From assembly GCF_024584705.1 (NCBI RefSeq), contig NZ_CP097384.1, positions 5,022,001 to 5,086,000 of the forward strand: a DNA stretch of 64,000 nt, read 5' to 3'. Source of the DNA: Blastopirellula sp. J2-11 (GTDB lineage Bacteria; Planctomycetota; Planctomycetia; Pirellulales; Pirellulaceae). Shown in pieces: positions 11,711 through 19,356 of this stretch (within the stretch, counting starts at the first letter, position 1; every line of letters starts with the position of its first letter). The notes below the pieces were generated by a model that was given only the letters and a program-made list of their open reading frames with translations, did no database searches and was not told where the DNA came from. Both the position numbers and the translations under genes were made by a program.

Positions 11711-12050
11711 GCAGCGATCCAGTCCGGTCCCACCTTTCGAGCGAGAAAACGCCGCGATCCAGTCCGGTCCCACCTTTCGAACGAGAAAATGCCGCGATCC
11801 AGTCCGGTCCCACCTTTCGAACGAGAAAATGCAGCGATCCAGTCCGGTCCCACCTTTCGAGCGAGAAAACGCCGCGATCCAGTCCGGTCCCACCTTTCGA
11901 ACGAGAAAATGCCGCGATCCAGTCCGGTCCCACCTTTCGAACGAGAAAATGCCGCGATCCAGTCCGGTCCAACCTCTCGAGCGAGAAAACGCGGCGATCC
12001 AGTCCGGTCCCACCTTTCGGGCGAGAAAACGGGGCAGTCCAGTCCGGCGA
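11711..12050. repeat. 40-bp tandem repeat array, 8 full units plus a degenerate ninth
   Basis: Eight direct units of exactly 40 bp run from 11711 to 12030 and a decayed ninth from 12031 to about 12050. Each unit contains AGTCCGGTCC-CACCTTTCGA and ends GCGAGAAAAC (type A) or ACGAGAAAAT (type B). The order is A B B A B B A' A''. Units 1-3 and 4-6 repeat as a 120-bp block that is identical over its full length. Units 7 and 8 carry point changes. There are no variable spacers, so it is not CRISPR. The unit length is not a multiple of three, yet all six frames are largely open; I regard that as a composition effect, not coding. Each unit contains a small TTTC/GAAA inverted repeat. Confidence 0.95.
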
Positions 12051-12068
12051 TAACCAATGGATTTTCCG

Positions 12069-12482
12069 CTAGTTCGGTCGCAGTGCGCTATACGCGTAGA
12101 TCAACGTGAAACAAACAAACATCAAAGTCAGCGTGTGATAGCCCAGTTTCAACCACCACTTGGTGAGATGCTCTTTCACGTCGAACACTGCCTGGAGCGG
12201 AAGGCGAAGCCCCCAAAAGATCGCGACATACAGACAAAACGAGCGGGCCAGAAAATCTCCGCCGGCTAACTGACCTGCGTTCAGCAGACTGATCAAACCA
12301 AAAGCGACGATCGACAGCACGACGTAACCGGCGTAGACCCAGTACATCTGACGATGGAGTTTCGACAGACAGGCCAACTCTTGCTTCCAGTTCAATTGAA
12401 ACGGTACCTGGGCCGAAGCGATCAGCACGCACAATTGCATCGCACCGACGATTCGCAACAACGTTTCTAGATCAAGATTCAT
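12069..12482 (-). CDS. Small membrane protein coupled to the acyltransferase gene
   Basis: This 137-residue protein starts at the ATG at 12482 (MNLDLETLLRIVGAMQ). That ATG overlaps the stop of the upstream wax-synthase-like gene by four bases (ATGA), indicating translational coupling. It has about four hydrophobic helices (around residues 8-24, 47-66, 80-100 and 115-132). I do not recognise a family. Its fixed position behind a membrane acyltransferase suggests an accessory subunit or lipid-handling partner (inference). Confidence 0.75.
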   Translation of the reverse strand: MNLDLETLLRIVGAMQLCVLIASAQVPFQLNWKQELACLSKLHRQMYWVYAGYVVLSIVAFGLISLLNAGQLAGGDFLARSFCLYVAIFWGLRLPLQAVFDVKEHLTKWWLKLGYHTLTLMFVCFTLIYAYSALRPN

Positions 12483-13462
12483 CCGATTTCTTTCAGTGTG
12501 AGTAGCATCGGCACGATGATGTTCTCGACAAACGGGCGGTGAAACAGCCAAGTGAGCGGTGTGATCAACACCACCGCGGCGAACATTTTTCCGCGCCAAC
12601 CGTGATGTAGCGAAACCTGTTTTCCCCAGCGACTACGCTCGAGCAAGATCGCACAGCCTTGCAATAAAAAATAAGCGGTGGGCCAGCCATATCCGTCGCC
12701 GGCTGGATACGAAATCACAAAGTCATGCACGACGCCGCTAAACGCAAAGCCCAGCATGACGGCCCACTGCGGACCCAAGCGAGCAGCCAATGGACGGAAC
12801 AAAAAACGATGCGTCAGATCACGGAAGGCGATGTTCCAGCGTCGGCCCCAAAAGTCTGAGATCGAAGTCGCCGCCAAGGGAGCGTTCATCAGCCGCGGCG
12901 CATCAACGCCGCGACTTCGCCACCAACAGGAGAGCCCATGAAATAGTCCAAAGTGGAGCGAGAAAATTAGCCCCAACATTCCGAGCCATCCAACTGCCAG
13001 CGGCGGCAACCGGTCTGACCAGGCGATCGCGGCAACCAATAGCGTTCCGCCGAACACCGTTTTGAGCGCGGCGAAGAACCATTCACTTTTCTGAGGAACG
13101 GCGATCGGCGATTGGGTTTCAAGCCTCAAAAATGCTGGTGCGTCGAGTCCCGGCCAGGCCAACCAATAGGCGAGATTGCGTCCCATGGTCGACGGGACCG
13201 AAGTGGTGCTGTACGCGAGCCACTTGCAGCCCAGATAAATACTCACCGCCAGCAGCCACATCAGCAGCCAACCCGACAGTTGTGGGGGCGCCAAAACGGT
13301 GATCAGCGCCGGCAATAGCGGCAACAGGCTGACGCGCCATCCCCAACGTGTCGTATCGCCCGAAGCTGGCGAGCTCTGGCGAATTGGGTTAGCGGAGATG
13401 GTCATCGGACGTTCGGTCACGGAGTCAGGGGAAGTCATTCTGCTGTTAACAACCGCAAGCAT
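12479..13462 (-). CDS. Wax synthase-like membrane O-acyltransferase (MBOAT-related)
   Basis: This polytopic membrane protein of 327 residues has eight or so hydrophobic helices. The diagnostic stretch is SISDFWGRRWNIAFRDLTHR followed by GFAFSGVVHDFVISYPAGDG and GWPTAYFLLQGCAILLE, as in plant-type wax synthases and the MBOAT_2 family; the histidine of GVVHD is the expected catalytic residue. Family members esterify a lipid alcohol or another hydroxyl with an acyl-CoA. The first ATG is at 13462; a second in-frame ATG at 13438 is an alternative, and neither has a strong Shine-Dalgarno. Its stop overlaps the next gene. Confidence 0.82.
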   Translation of the reverse strand: MLAVVNSRMTSPDSVTERPMTISANPIRQSSPASGDTTRWGWRVSLLPLLPALITVLAPPQLSGWLLMWLLAVSIYLGCKWLAYSTTSVPSTMGRNLAYWLAWPGLDAPAFLRLETQSPIAVPQKSEWFFAALKTVFGGTLLVAAIAWSDRLPPLAVGWLGMLGLIFSLHFGLFHGLSCWWRSRGVDAPRLMNAPLAATSISDFWGRRWNIAFRDLTHRFLFRPLAARLGPQWAVMLGFAFSGVVHDFVISYPAGDGYGWPTAYFLLQGCAILLERSRWGKQVSLHHGWRGKMFAAVVLITPLTWLFHRPFVENIIVPMLLTLKEIG

Positions 13463-13538
13463 GGCGTTGGTGGTAACAAGTCATCCCCCGCAAATTGCCG
13501 TCCTGCGACGCCGCTTAAGTTTGTAGAATGCTCCCTAC

Positions 13539-13668
13539 TCCTGCGGAATACCGCAGGAATTTGCCCATTGCATCCATGGGGTGCAATGATTGGAGGATTG
13601 ATAGCAACATTACCCAACGGAAGCCCCGTTGCTTTCGTACAGCAGGTAGCGGCTGGAACCTGCGGTAC
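13539..13668 (+). promoter_or_regulatory. Hairpin-rich leader upstream of the ECF sigma gene
   Basis: Four consecutive perfect or near-perfect inverted repeats fill the divergent intergenic space. They are TCCTGCGG/CCGCAGGA (13539-13558), CATTGCA/TGCAATG (13566-13588), CAACGG/CCGTTG (13615-13631) and GTAC-A-GCAGGT/ACCTGC-G-GTAC (13637-13668). I do not recognise a riboswitch class. It may be a structured 5' leader of the sigma operon, a small RNA or a set of protein-binding sites. Confidence 0.55.
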
Positions 13669-13772
13669 AACCGGGCAATCTCGGTGGTTGCTGCAACTTC
13701 CAAAAATCGAAAATTCACTCACCACGCGTCCGGTTCTGTAGGGAGCTCCGAACGATTGCGGCTGGCGCTCCC

Positions 13773-14393
13773 ATGAATACGGCAGAAACTCCCGATCTTC
13801 CGCGAAGAAAACCCAACCTTGCTGCATCCAACAGGGTGAAAGAGGACACGTTTCCGTCGGGAATCGATCCTCTGGCCGAAATCGCAGCGGCTTGCCGGCA
13901 AGGAAACATGGCGGCTCGGCGTCAGTTGTATGACGCTTGTGGTCAACATGTATACCGCGTAGCAGCTCGCGTCGCAGGCGAACAAGACGCCGCCGACGTG
14001 ACGCAGCAGGTTTTCTTGCAGGCGTTCCGCTCGATCGACAAATTTGATGGTCGGTCGCGGGTCGAAACATGGCTCCACCGAATCGCCGTTAACGAGGCGC
14101 TGCAACATCTGCGGCGCAATCGTCGACATAAGCACAGCGATCTCGACTGGGAACCGATGGATCAGGTCGACTCGGGCCGGCAGACCGAACAAAAAGAGGC
14201 GCTCGAGCAAGCGTTGGCGAATATCGATCCCGAATTAAAATCGATATTTCTGCTGCGTGAGGTCGAGGACTATTCGTACCACGATATCGCGGAGTCGCTG
14301 CACATTCCGGAAGGAACGGTCGGGTCTCGGCTCAATCGTGCGCGGCGCGATTTGAAGCAACAGCTTCAAGAAATGGGTTTTTCCCCTACCTAA
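13773..14393 (+). CDS. RNA polymerase sigma factor, ECF (sigma-70) family
   Basis: This 206-residue protein has sigma region 2 at about residues 40-105 (DVTQQVFLQAFRSIDKFDG, then WLHRIAVNEALQHLRRNRR) and region 4 at about 145-200 (IFLLREVEDYSYHDIAESL with the EGTVGSRLNRARRDLK recognition helix). A 35-residue N-terminal extension precedes region 2. It is followed after a short gap by a membrane anti-sigma factor, the usual arrangement for envelope-stress or nutrient-responsive ECF systems. Expression may be influenced by the hairpin-rich leader upstream. Confidence 0.95.
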   Translation: MNTAETPDLPRRKPNLAASNRVKEDTFPSGIDPLAEIAAACRQGNMAARRQLYDACGQHVYRVAARVAGEQDAADVTQQVFLQAFRSIDKFDGRSRVETWLHRIAVNEALQHLRRNRRHKHSDLDWEPMDQVDSGRQTEQKEALEQALANIDPELKSIFLLREVEDYSYHDIAESLHIPEGTVGSRLNRARRDLKQQLQEMGFSPT

Positions 14394-14435
14394 ACGAACT
14401 TGAGCCGAAAAGGCGGATCGGCTCCCGCAACAGAG

Positions 14436-15299
14436 ATGAAACGCGAAATGGATTGCACTGAAGCACGAGAACGTTTGTCCGACTATTTCGACGGCGAAAT
14501 GCCGGCCGAACAACAACAAGCGATGACCGACCATCTGGCCGACTGCGAATCTTGCGCACTGGAGTTGGCCGACTATGAAGATCTTTCGGCGTTGACCGCG
14601 TCGCTCGATCATCCGCTGCCGCCAGCGGGTCTATGGGGTGAAATTGAATCGCAACTGCAAACGGAGGACTCACTGTCGCCAGAAAGTTTGGCTACCGCGC
14701 AGCCCTTTCGTTGGACGACAGGGCGCTACGTGCCGTTGGTGATGGCGCTGGCGGCCAGCGTGGTGTTTGCAATCGGCTGGTTTGGCTATCAATCCAATCT
14801 CCGCACGATCGGCAATCTGGCGATTGCTACGGTGTTTGATCAATACTTCGACACGCTGCATCAAGACCCCGTCGCCGCTCAGCAGATTTTGTTGACGAAA
14901 TACGAAGGGCAAACGGTCGACGCTGAACACGCCGTTCATTTGGTCGGATATCGCCCGGCTGTCGCCGATGGCGTTCCAGAAGGTTATTCCCTGCACACGA
15001 CCAACGTCATCAAGATGCCGCAAGGGGATTGCGTCCACACTCAATTTCAACGTGCCGACGGAAGTACCTTGGCGATCTTCGAGCATGATGGAGAGCGGCC
15101 CGCCTGGTTTGGCAAACGCGCGGCGACTCAAGCCGTACACGGCGAAAGGAAGCTGAATGTGGTCGATCTCGACCAGCGCGTCGCGGCGACATGGCGCGAA
15201 GGGGATCGACATCTGACCGTCGTGGGCGCCCATAATGCGGAAGAACTAGGGCAATTGGCCGGCTGGTTCGGCAAGCGAACCAATCTGCTGCGGGAGTAG
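14436..15299 (+). CDS. Membrane-bound zinc-finger anti-sigma factor
   Basis: This protein of about 287 residues pairs with the ECF sigma gene just upstream. From the ATG at 14436 the N-terminal anti-sigma domain has C7 and the H33-x3-C37-x2-C40 zinc motif (HLADCESC). One membrane helix follows at about residues 102-120 (VPLVMALAASVVFAIGW), then a periplasmic region of about 170 residues. The N-terminus would hold the sigma factor at the membrane and the C-terminal domain would sense a signal. An in-frame TTG at 14400 would extend the protein by 12 residues; the ATG was preferred. It is convergent with the peptidase gene, 8 bp away. Confidence 0.9.
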   Translation: MKREMDCTEARERLSDYFDGEMPAEQQQAMTDHLADCESCALELADYEDLSALTASLDHPLPPAGLWGEIESQLQTEDSLSPESLATAQPFRWTTGRYVPLVMALAASVVFAIGWFGYQSNLRTIGNLAIATVFDQYFDTLHQDPVAAQQILLTKYEGQTVDAEHAVHLVGYRPAVADGVPEGYSLHTTNVIKMPQGDCVHTQFQRADGSTLAIFEHDGERPAWFGKRAATQAVHGERKLNVVDLDQRVAATWREGDRHLTVVGAHNAEELGQLAGWFGKRTNLLRE

Positions 15300-15307
15300 T
15301 GGACACC

Positions 15308-16141
15308 TTAACGAGCAATCGTCAAGACCAGCGATTGCGGCGCTTTCGGCCCCATCTTCCAGGCATACTTACGCCAGCGTCGCTCCAGATCTTCAATCCC
15401 CTCGATCTGATAGATATCGCGGAGTGCGCGATCATAACCGCGTTCGATCGCCGCTTCGGCAAAGTCAATCAAATTGGCAGGTTCGCCCTGGTCGGCCAAA
15501 AAGTGGACCAACGACAAACTCTGGCCGTAAAATGCGGGTACTTGTTTCGCGGAGGTGAACTGTTCGAGACGAAGTAGTTGGACGACCCGCAACGCTTCGC
15601 CGGTGCGAAGCGCATTGTGACAATCTCGGTGATGGAGCGTTCGTTTCTCGGGCGAATCGGCCATCGTCGCGATTCCTTCGTCTAACCAACGAGGCGGACG
15701 CCCGTCGTCAAAGCGATCGGCCAAGACCACATGCGTCAGCTCGTGAGGCAAGGCGCTGGCCCCTTTCTGAACGTCGTAGAGCAAATCGATGCGGCGACTA
15801 ACGATTTTTCCGCCGCTCGCTTGAATCAAGCTGCTGCCAGAAGTCTGAGCGGCGCCGCGCCCTACGGCCGTTTGGTAACTGGACTTAGTCGAGTGCACGA
15901 AAACCTGGCAACGGGGACTCCAATCACGCCGATCCGCGGCGGTGAACCAAACCTGCTGCAAGTCGGCACGTAGCGATTCGCATCGCTGCAGCAATTGCAC
16001 GGCGCTGGGACCGCCGACAAACGTGCGAATCTGAAAATTGTCAGACTCGATATCCCAGGCGGACGCTTGTGCTGAGTCAGCCAGAGAGGCGACTGCGACC
16101 AGACCGAGGATCGCGAAAAACCGGCATAAACAAAACAGCAT
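15308..16141 (-). CDS. Secreted gluzincin-type metallopeptidase (peptidase MA-like)
   Basis: This 277-residue protein has a signal peptide (residues 1-27). The zinc-binding HExxH motif is HELTH at 133-137, followed 23-25 residues later by a WLDEG segment whose glutamate is the likely third ligand. This is the arrangement of peptidase MA-like domains in Planctomycetes. The C-terminal part, ending near a WRKYAWKMGPKA segment, is also typical. It is predicted to act outside the cytoplasm; the substrate is unknown. It converges on the anti-sigma gene, so readthrough could produce antisense RNA for either. Confidence 0.85.
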   Translation of the reverse strand: MLFCLCRFFAILGLVAVASLADSAQASAWDIESDNFQIRTFVGGPSAVQLLQRCESLRADLQQVWFTAADRRDWSPRCQVFVHSTKSSYQTAVGRGAAQTSGSSLIQASGGKIVSRRIDLLYDVQKGASALPHELTHVVLADRFDDGRPPRWLDEGIATMADSPEKRTLHHRDCHNALRTGEALRVVQLLRLEQFTSAKQVPAFYGQSLSLVHFLADQGEPANLIDFAEAAIERGYDRALRDIYQIEGIEDLERRWRKYAWKMGPKAPQSLVLTIAR

Positions 16142-16588
16142 GCGATCGTATCCGTCCGAGAAGTTCCAGAGAAAGGAGAAGCAATTTCACTTCTTCGCGT
16201 CATCCGCGACGCGTCCTCGACTCGTGAGACTCTCCCTAAGGTCAAATTGCATGCCCAAGCTCAAAAAATCGCCTACGGATAGTCGCAGCAGACAACTTAA
16301 CCCTTTATATACAGGTCACTTACAGGCTTTTGCATCAAGCCGACATCCCAAGCATTGCGTCGTCCAATGCACCGGTTGTGAGCAGCTCTGCTAACGATCT
16401 GGGCATGCGTTTCGGGGAAGTCTGAACCGGGGGAGAGAACCCCTCGGAGGCAAAATATCTGGAGACGCCGTGAAGAAACGAGAAGGTCATCGCATCTGAC
16501 TTAGTAATGGATCGATGACCGCGACATGTGGCGCAGCCGAAATGAGAATCGATTCAACATTCGAGTTTTTGATTGGAGGAGGTGTGCG
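16142..16588. other. Intergenic region with hairpins, no gene seen
   Basis: This 447-bp space between divergent genes holds several inverted repeats: GCATTG/CAATGC near 16351-16370, a GGGG/CCCC hairpin near 16429-16443, and GGTCATCG/CGATGACC at 16485-16520 just before the secreted-protein gene. A TATATA-like -10 candidate lies near 16308. No protein could be supported. Confidence 0.45.
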
Positions 16589-17005
16589 ATGAAAAAGATG
16601 TTTTTAATGGCCCTGACGGTTGCGATGATGGCTGGATTGTCGGCAACTACCGCATTTGCACAACGCGATGCGGGCGCCAAAGTTCGTGGTGACTTCGGTC
16701 ACGGGTTCTGGCATCACAACTCGACGATGATGTCCCGAGCAACTTTCAATTACCAAGCCGCTCCGGTGTTGGAAAGCAACCGCAGCTTCTCGTATGAACC
16801 GACGACCAACGCTCCAGCCCCAAAACCAACAGTCCAAACGGACAATACCGCGAAGGCGACGAACCCAGCTCCCGTCGTCAACAACCGTACGACGCGGCGA
16901 TTCTCGTACGAACCAACCCCGATGGTTCGCTCGTACAACTCGGTCCAAAGCCACAAGAGCCCGTGGCAGTACCCGAAGACCGACCCGCGTCGTTACCACC
17001 ACTAA
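16589..17005 (+). CDS. Small secreted protein with repeated FSYEPT motif
   Basis: This 138-residue protein starts at an ATG at 16589 preceded by a very strong Shine-Dalgarno (GGAGGAGGTG, 5 bp spacing). A signal peptide covers residues 1-24 (MKKMFLMALTVAMM, cleavage after AFA). The mature part is low complexity, rich in Asn, Pro, Thr, Arg and His, and has the motif FSYEPT twice (near residues 67 and 104). There is no known domain. The strong ribosome site and strong terminator suggest high expression, as for a surface or matrix protein (inference). Confidence 0.85.
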   Translation: MKKMFLMALTVAMMAGLSATTAFAQRDAGAKVRGDFGHGFWHHNSTMMSRATFNYQAAPVLESNRSFSYEPTTNAPAPKPTVQTDNTAKATNPAPVVNNRTTRRFSYEPTPMVRSYNSVQSHKSPWQYPKTDPRRYHH

Positions 17006-17051
17006 ACGGAGGCACCCCTCCGCTCTCGTGAGCTTTTTCACGAGACGAAGT

Positions 17052-17099
17052 CGACGCATGGTCGCCCATCCTCCAGCCGGGCGATTATGCGTCGTTTTT
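17052..17099 (+). terminator. Intrinsic terminator of the secreted-protein gene
   Basis: CGACGCAT-GG-TCGCCC pairs with GGGCGA-TT-ATGCGTCG and is followed by five T. A second hairpin, TCTCGTGA/TCACGAGA, lies between it and the stop codon. Confidence 0.85.
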
Positions 17100-17340
17100 C
17101 GCTTCTTGCCGCCCAAACCGGAGTCGATGGCCAAGTTTCTATCGAGAAAAACGTCGCCGCAAGCCTTTTCAGGAAAAGGCGTTACAACGAATTGTTAGCA
17201 GTCGCACGATCACGGGAAAAGATTTTTGGAAAATATAACCGTAGCGTGTGAACCAATCCGACGAAGTATCGTCTTACTGGTGTGCCAAGTTGACTGCACG
17301 TTGTGGTCAGAGAACCGACTTCGGTAATTATTTCACAAAG
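17100..17340. other. Intergenic spacer
   Basis: I see nothing in this spacer except sequence leading into the promoter at 17341. Confidence 0.4.
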
Positions 17341-17369
17341 TTGCTGTTGTTCCGGCGGCACGTTATATT
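17341..17369 (+). promoter_or_regulatory. Sigma-70-type promoter candidate
   Basis: TTGCTG (17341-17346) and TATATT (17364-17369) are separated by 17 bp. Transcription from about 17377 would give a 75-nt leader before the ATG at 17452. Confidence 0.55.
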
Positions 17370-17451
17370 TCAATGTTCCCCACCAGGGTAGGTCGGGGAA
17401 AGAACTTCTATTCACTCTCTCACTGCGCAAACCGCGTAGGAGGAACTCACA

Positions 17452-17745
17452 ATGCGTAACGACATTATCAACATCCGCGAAAACATTGTTGTCGCTGCAG
17501 TCGCCCGCGTCGCCGTGGTCGCCGTTGATGTCGCTCGTGAAGGTTTCTCCACGTGTATGCGCCTCTATGGTCACGCCATGACGCATCTGACCCCGCCCAC
17601 AAAACAGGGCGGCGGTATGAAACCGTCATGGCTCGGCGGCGAGAGTTGGCTACTAGGTTCATTGCAACCAAGCCAACTACAGCCGGCGTTTCGTTGGGGA
17701 TCCGTGCGACCAGAAGTGTCGCCGGCCTGGATAGGCAGAAGCTAA
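17452..17745 (+). CDS. Small hypothetical protein upstream of ECF sigma gene
   Basis: This 97-residue frame starts at an ATG with a strong Shine-Dalgarno (GGAGGA, 7 bp spacing) and has a good promoter 82 bp upstream. Residues 5-30 (ENIVVAAVARVAVVAVDVA) form a Val/Ala-rich, probably helical segment; the remainder is Gly/Pro/Trp rich with no recognised domain. It lies 230 bp before the second ECF sigma gene on the same strand. It may be a genuine small protein, a leader peptide or a sigma regulator. Initiation signals are convincing, but the C-terminal half could be non-conserved. Confidence 0.45.
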   Translation: MRNDIINIRENIVVAAVARVAVVAVDVAREGFSTCMRLYGHAMTHLTPPTKQGGGMKPSWLGGESWLLGSLQPSQLQPAFRWGSVRPEVSPAWIGRS

Positions 17746-17975
17746 GACGCATCCGCGTCAGACAATTCGTCTCGCTTCTCGTCTGCAAGGCTCGCCCCGA
17801 CGGCGCCTGAGCTAGTCGCTCTCGGCTCGCGTTGAAAGCAACCTATGGGTCTGTTTTCGCGCTCTCCGAAACGCCTCTTGCTCTTTGGCCGAACCGCGGT
17901 CGCACGCACCTTCGCCTGCCGCCGCCTCTGCGTCCTCAGCAGTTCCGTACAAAACCATACGAGAGAGAGTTTCCG

Positions 17976-18548
17976 ATGACTGACTACACGCAACTCGACG
18001 AAAAAGAGCGGATGATCACCCTGGTCGCGGCTTCGCAAACCGGCGACCGTGACGCGTTCGGCCAGTTGGTCGAGCAGTTCCAGGGAGTCGTCTTCGCGAT
18101 CGCCCTGAAGCGACTGCGGGACTACGCCGAGGCGCAAGAGCTGTGTCAGGACGTATTCATCCAAGCGATGCAGAAGATCGATCAACTGCGTGAGCCGGCG
18201 GCGTTCCCCGGTTGGCTGCGGTCGATCACCGTTCGCATGGCGATCAACCGCGCCGTGCGACGTCCTCCTGACATCGCGACCGAGCCGGATACCCTGGCGG
18301 CGACTTGCGTCGATCGCCGGACTCCGCTCCACGCGTTGATCGACGGCGAACGCGCCGAGACGCTGCACTCGGGCCTGGCCCAGCTGCGTGATCTCGACCG
18401 CGAAACGCTGCGAGCGTTTTACGTCGAAGGTCAGTCGCTGCGTGAGATGAGCGACGAGTTTGATGCGCCGATCGGCACCATCAAGCGTCGTCTGCACGTC
18501 GCTCGTAAGCGTCTGGCCAAGGAGATGGAAGATCAGATCGCCGTCTAA
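17976..18548 (+). CDS. RNA polymerase sigma factor, ECF (sigma-70) family
   Basis: This 190-residue protein starts at an ATG at 17976 with a GAGAGAG Shine-Dalgarno; the longer upstream frame is not sigma-like. Region 2 covers about residues 20-90 (AEAQELCQDVFIQAMQKIDQL, then FPGWLRSITVRMAINR) and region 4 about 125-185 (LRDLDRETLRAFYVEGQSL with the GTIKRRLHVARKRL recognition helix). No anti-sigma gene is adjacent, unlike the sigma gene at 13773, so its control must lie elsewhere, possibly in the small protein at 17452. A strong terminator follows. Confidence 0.93.
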   Translation: MTDYTQLDEKERMITLVAASQTGDRDAFGQLVEQFQGVVFAIALKRLRDYAEAQELCQDVFIQAMQKIDQLREPAAFPGWLRSITVRMAINRAVRRPPDIATEPDTLAATCVDRRTPLHALIDGERAETLHSGLAQLRDLDRETLRAFYVEGQSLREMSDEFDAPIGTIKRRLHVARKRLAKEMEDQIAV

Positions 18549-18583
18549 CGACGATCGTTCGACCTGACGACGTTGGCAAAGAG

Positions 18584-18621
18584 AAACCGCCTGAGATGCG
18601 ATCCGCACTCAGGCGGTTTTG
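18584..18621 (+). terminator. Intrinsic terminator of the second sigma gene
   Basis: AAACCGCCTGAG and CTCAGGCGGTTT form a 12-bp perfect stem with a 12-nt loop, followed by a T-rich stretch. Confidence 0.9.
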
Positions 18622-18649
18622 TTGTTTCTTTTCGGCCCAATCACCAGCG

Positions 18650-18976
18650 TCACTCGTCAATATCGTTTGTCGTTAATTGATCTTGGCTCGGCCCTCGAAT
18701 ACGAAGAACTCTGACTTCCTCGCCGACAATCGTAAAGACCATTCGATAAACTCGGCCCTTTCGGGTCTTGAAAAGCGCTTATCTGATTTCGAAATCAAAC
18801 GAAGCGTTTTCCTCGGCAAGCGACAACTCATCCGCAACTTGGGATATTCGTCGGACCGCCGCTTCGAGTGCATTGAGCCAAGCCGCGGCGCCACGCGGCG
18901 ACTTTGGTGCTAGGAATTCGAGAATGGATCGTTGATCCGCGATCGCTCGTCGTAAGAAACGAACTTGAAAACTCGT
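18650..18976 (-). pseudogene. Disrupted ParE/RelE-family toxin gene
   Basis: Read on the minus strand, 109 codons encode a ParE-like toxin. The first half reads VRFLRRAIADQRSILEFLA, APKSPRGAAAWLNALEAA and ASFDFEIR. An in-frame TAA (18781-18779) follows, and the same frame continues ALFKTRKGRVYRMVFTIVGE and VRVLRIRGPS up to TGA at 18650. Homologues have a glutamine where the TAA sits, so one C-to-T change (CAA to TAA) explains it. The position of the expected ATG is ACG (18976-18974), directly after a TGA, so the start also seems lost. The frame overlaps the antitoxin 3' end by 67 bp. The toxin is almost certainly inactive. Confidence 0.75.
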
Positions 18977-19200
18977 TCAGGCGCTTTCAGATGAAACTCA
19001 CGCCGCAACTCTGCAATTACGTCTTCAGCCGGCACGCCAGTATCTCCGGCTTTCATATTGGCCATCGTCTCGTTATCAGAGGGATGCGAAAGGCGCCATG
19101 ATTCGAAAAGTTCATCGATCGATTCCGCTGTGGACGACCGTTGCAAACGATCTTGGGCGAAGCGGTAAAAATCATCGAGCTGAATGCGGACTGGATTCAT
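18910..19200 (-). CDS. Antitoxin of a decayed type II toxin-antitoxin pair
   Basis: This 96-residue protein starts at an ATG at 19200 with a GGAG site 9 bp upstream. The first part (MNPVRIQLDDFYRFAQDRLQ, then SIDELFESWRLSHPSDNE and EDVIAELRREF) resembles the small antitoxins found before ParE-like toxins in Planctomycetes. The C-terminal 25 residues extend over the start of the toxin frame. A one-base shift would let it stop at the TGA just ahead of the old toxin start, so its tail may be a frameshift product. It may persist as an orphan antitoxin able to neutralise related toxins elsewhere (inference). Confidence 0.65.
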   Translation of the reverse strand: MNPVRIQLDDFYRFAQDRLQRSSTAESIDELFESWRLSHPSDNETMANMKAGDTGVPAEDVIAELRREFHLKAPERVFKFVSYDERSRINDPFSNS

Positions 19201-19356
19201 TAATTTTGCTCCGCGGGTTGTGTCCATGAAAGAATAATTTGGCGTCAAAAAGGGAGCGAATGCGATGCGATCCGCTCGCAGGCAGTTTTGATTCTCAGAA
19301 CTCCAGCATGGTTCAATGATCCGCGGTCGCTTGCCGCAAGCAGCAAACCTGGAAGC

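Noticed and set aside
11711-12050. CRISPR array
   Set aside because: Units are contiguous 40-bp copies with no unique spacers, and no cas genes are present.
11564-12109. Open frames on both strands across the 40-bp repeats
   Set aside because: All frames are open because the unit lacks stops. There is no Shine-Dalgarno, the frame rotates with each unit and the products are low complexity.
18673-18894. 73-codon minus-strand frame in the toxin region
   Set aside because: It is in a different frame from the ParE-like sequence and does not resemble a protein family.
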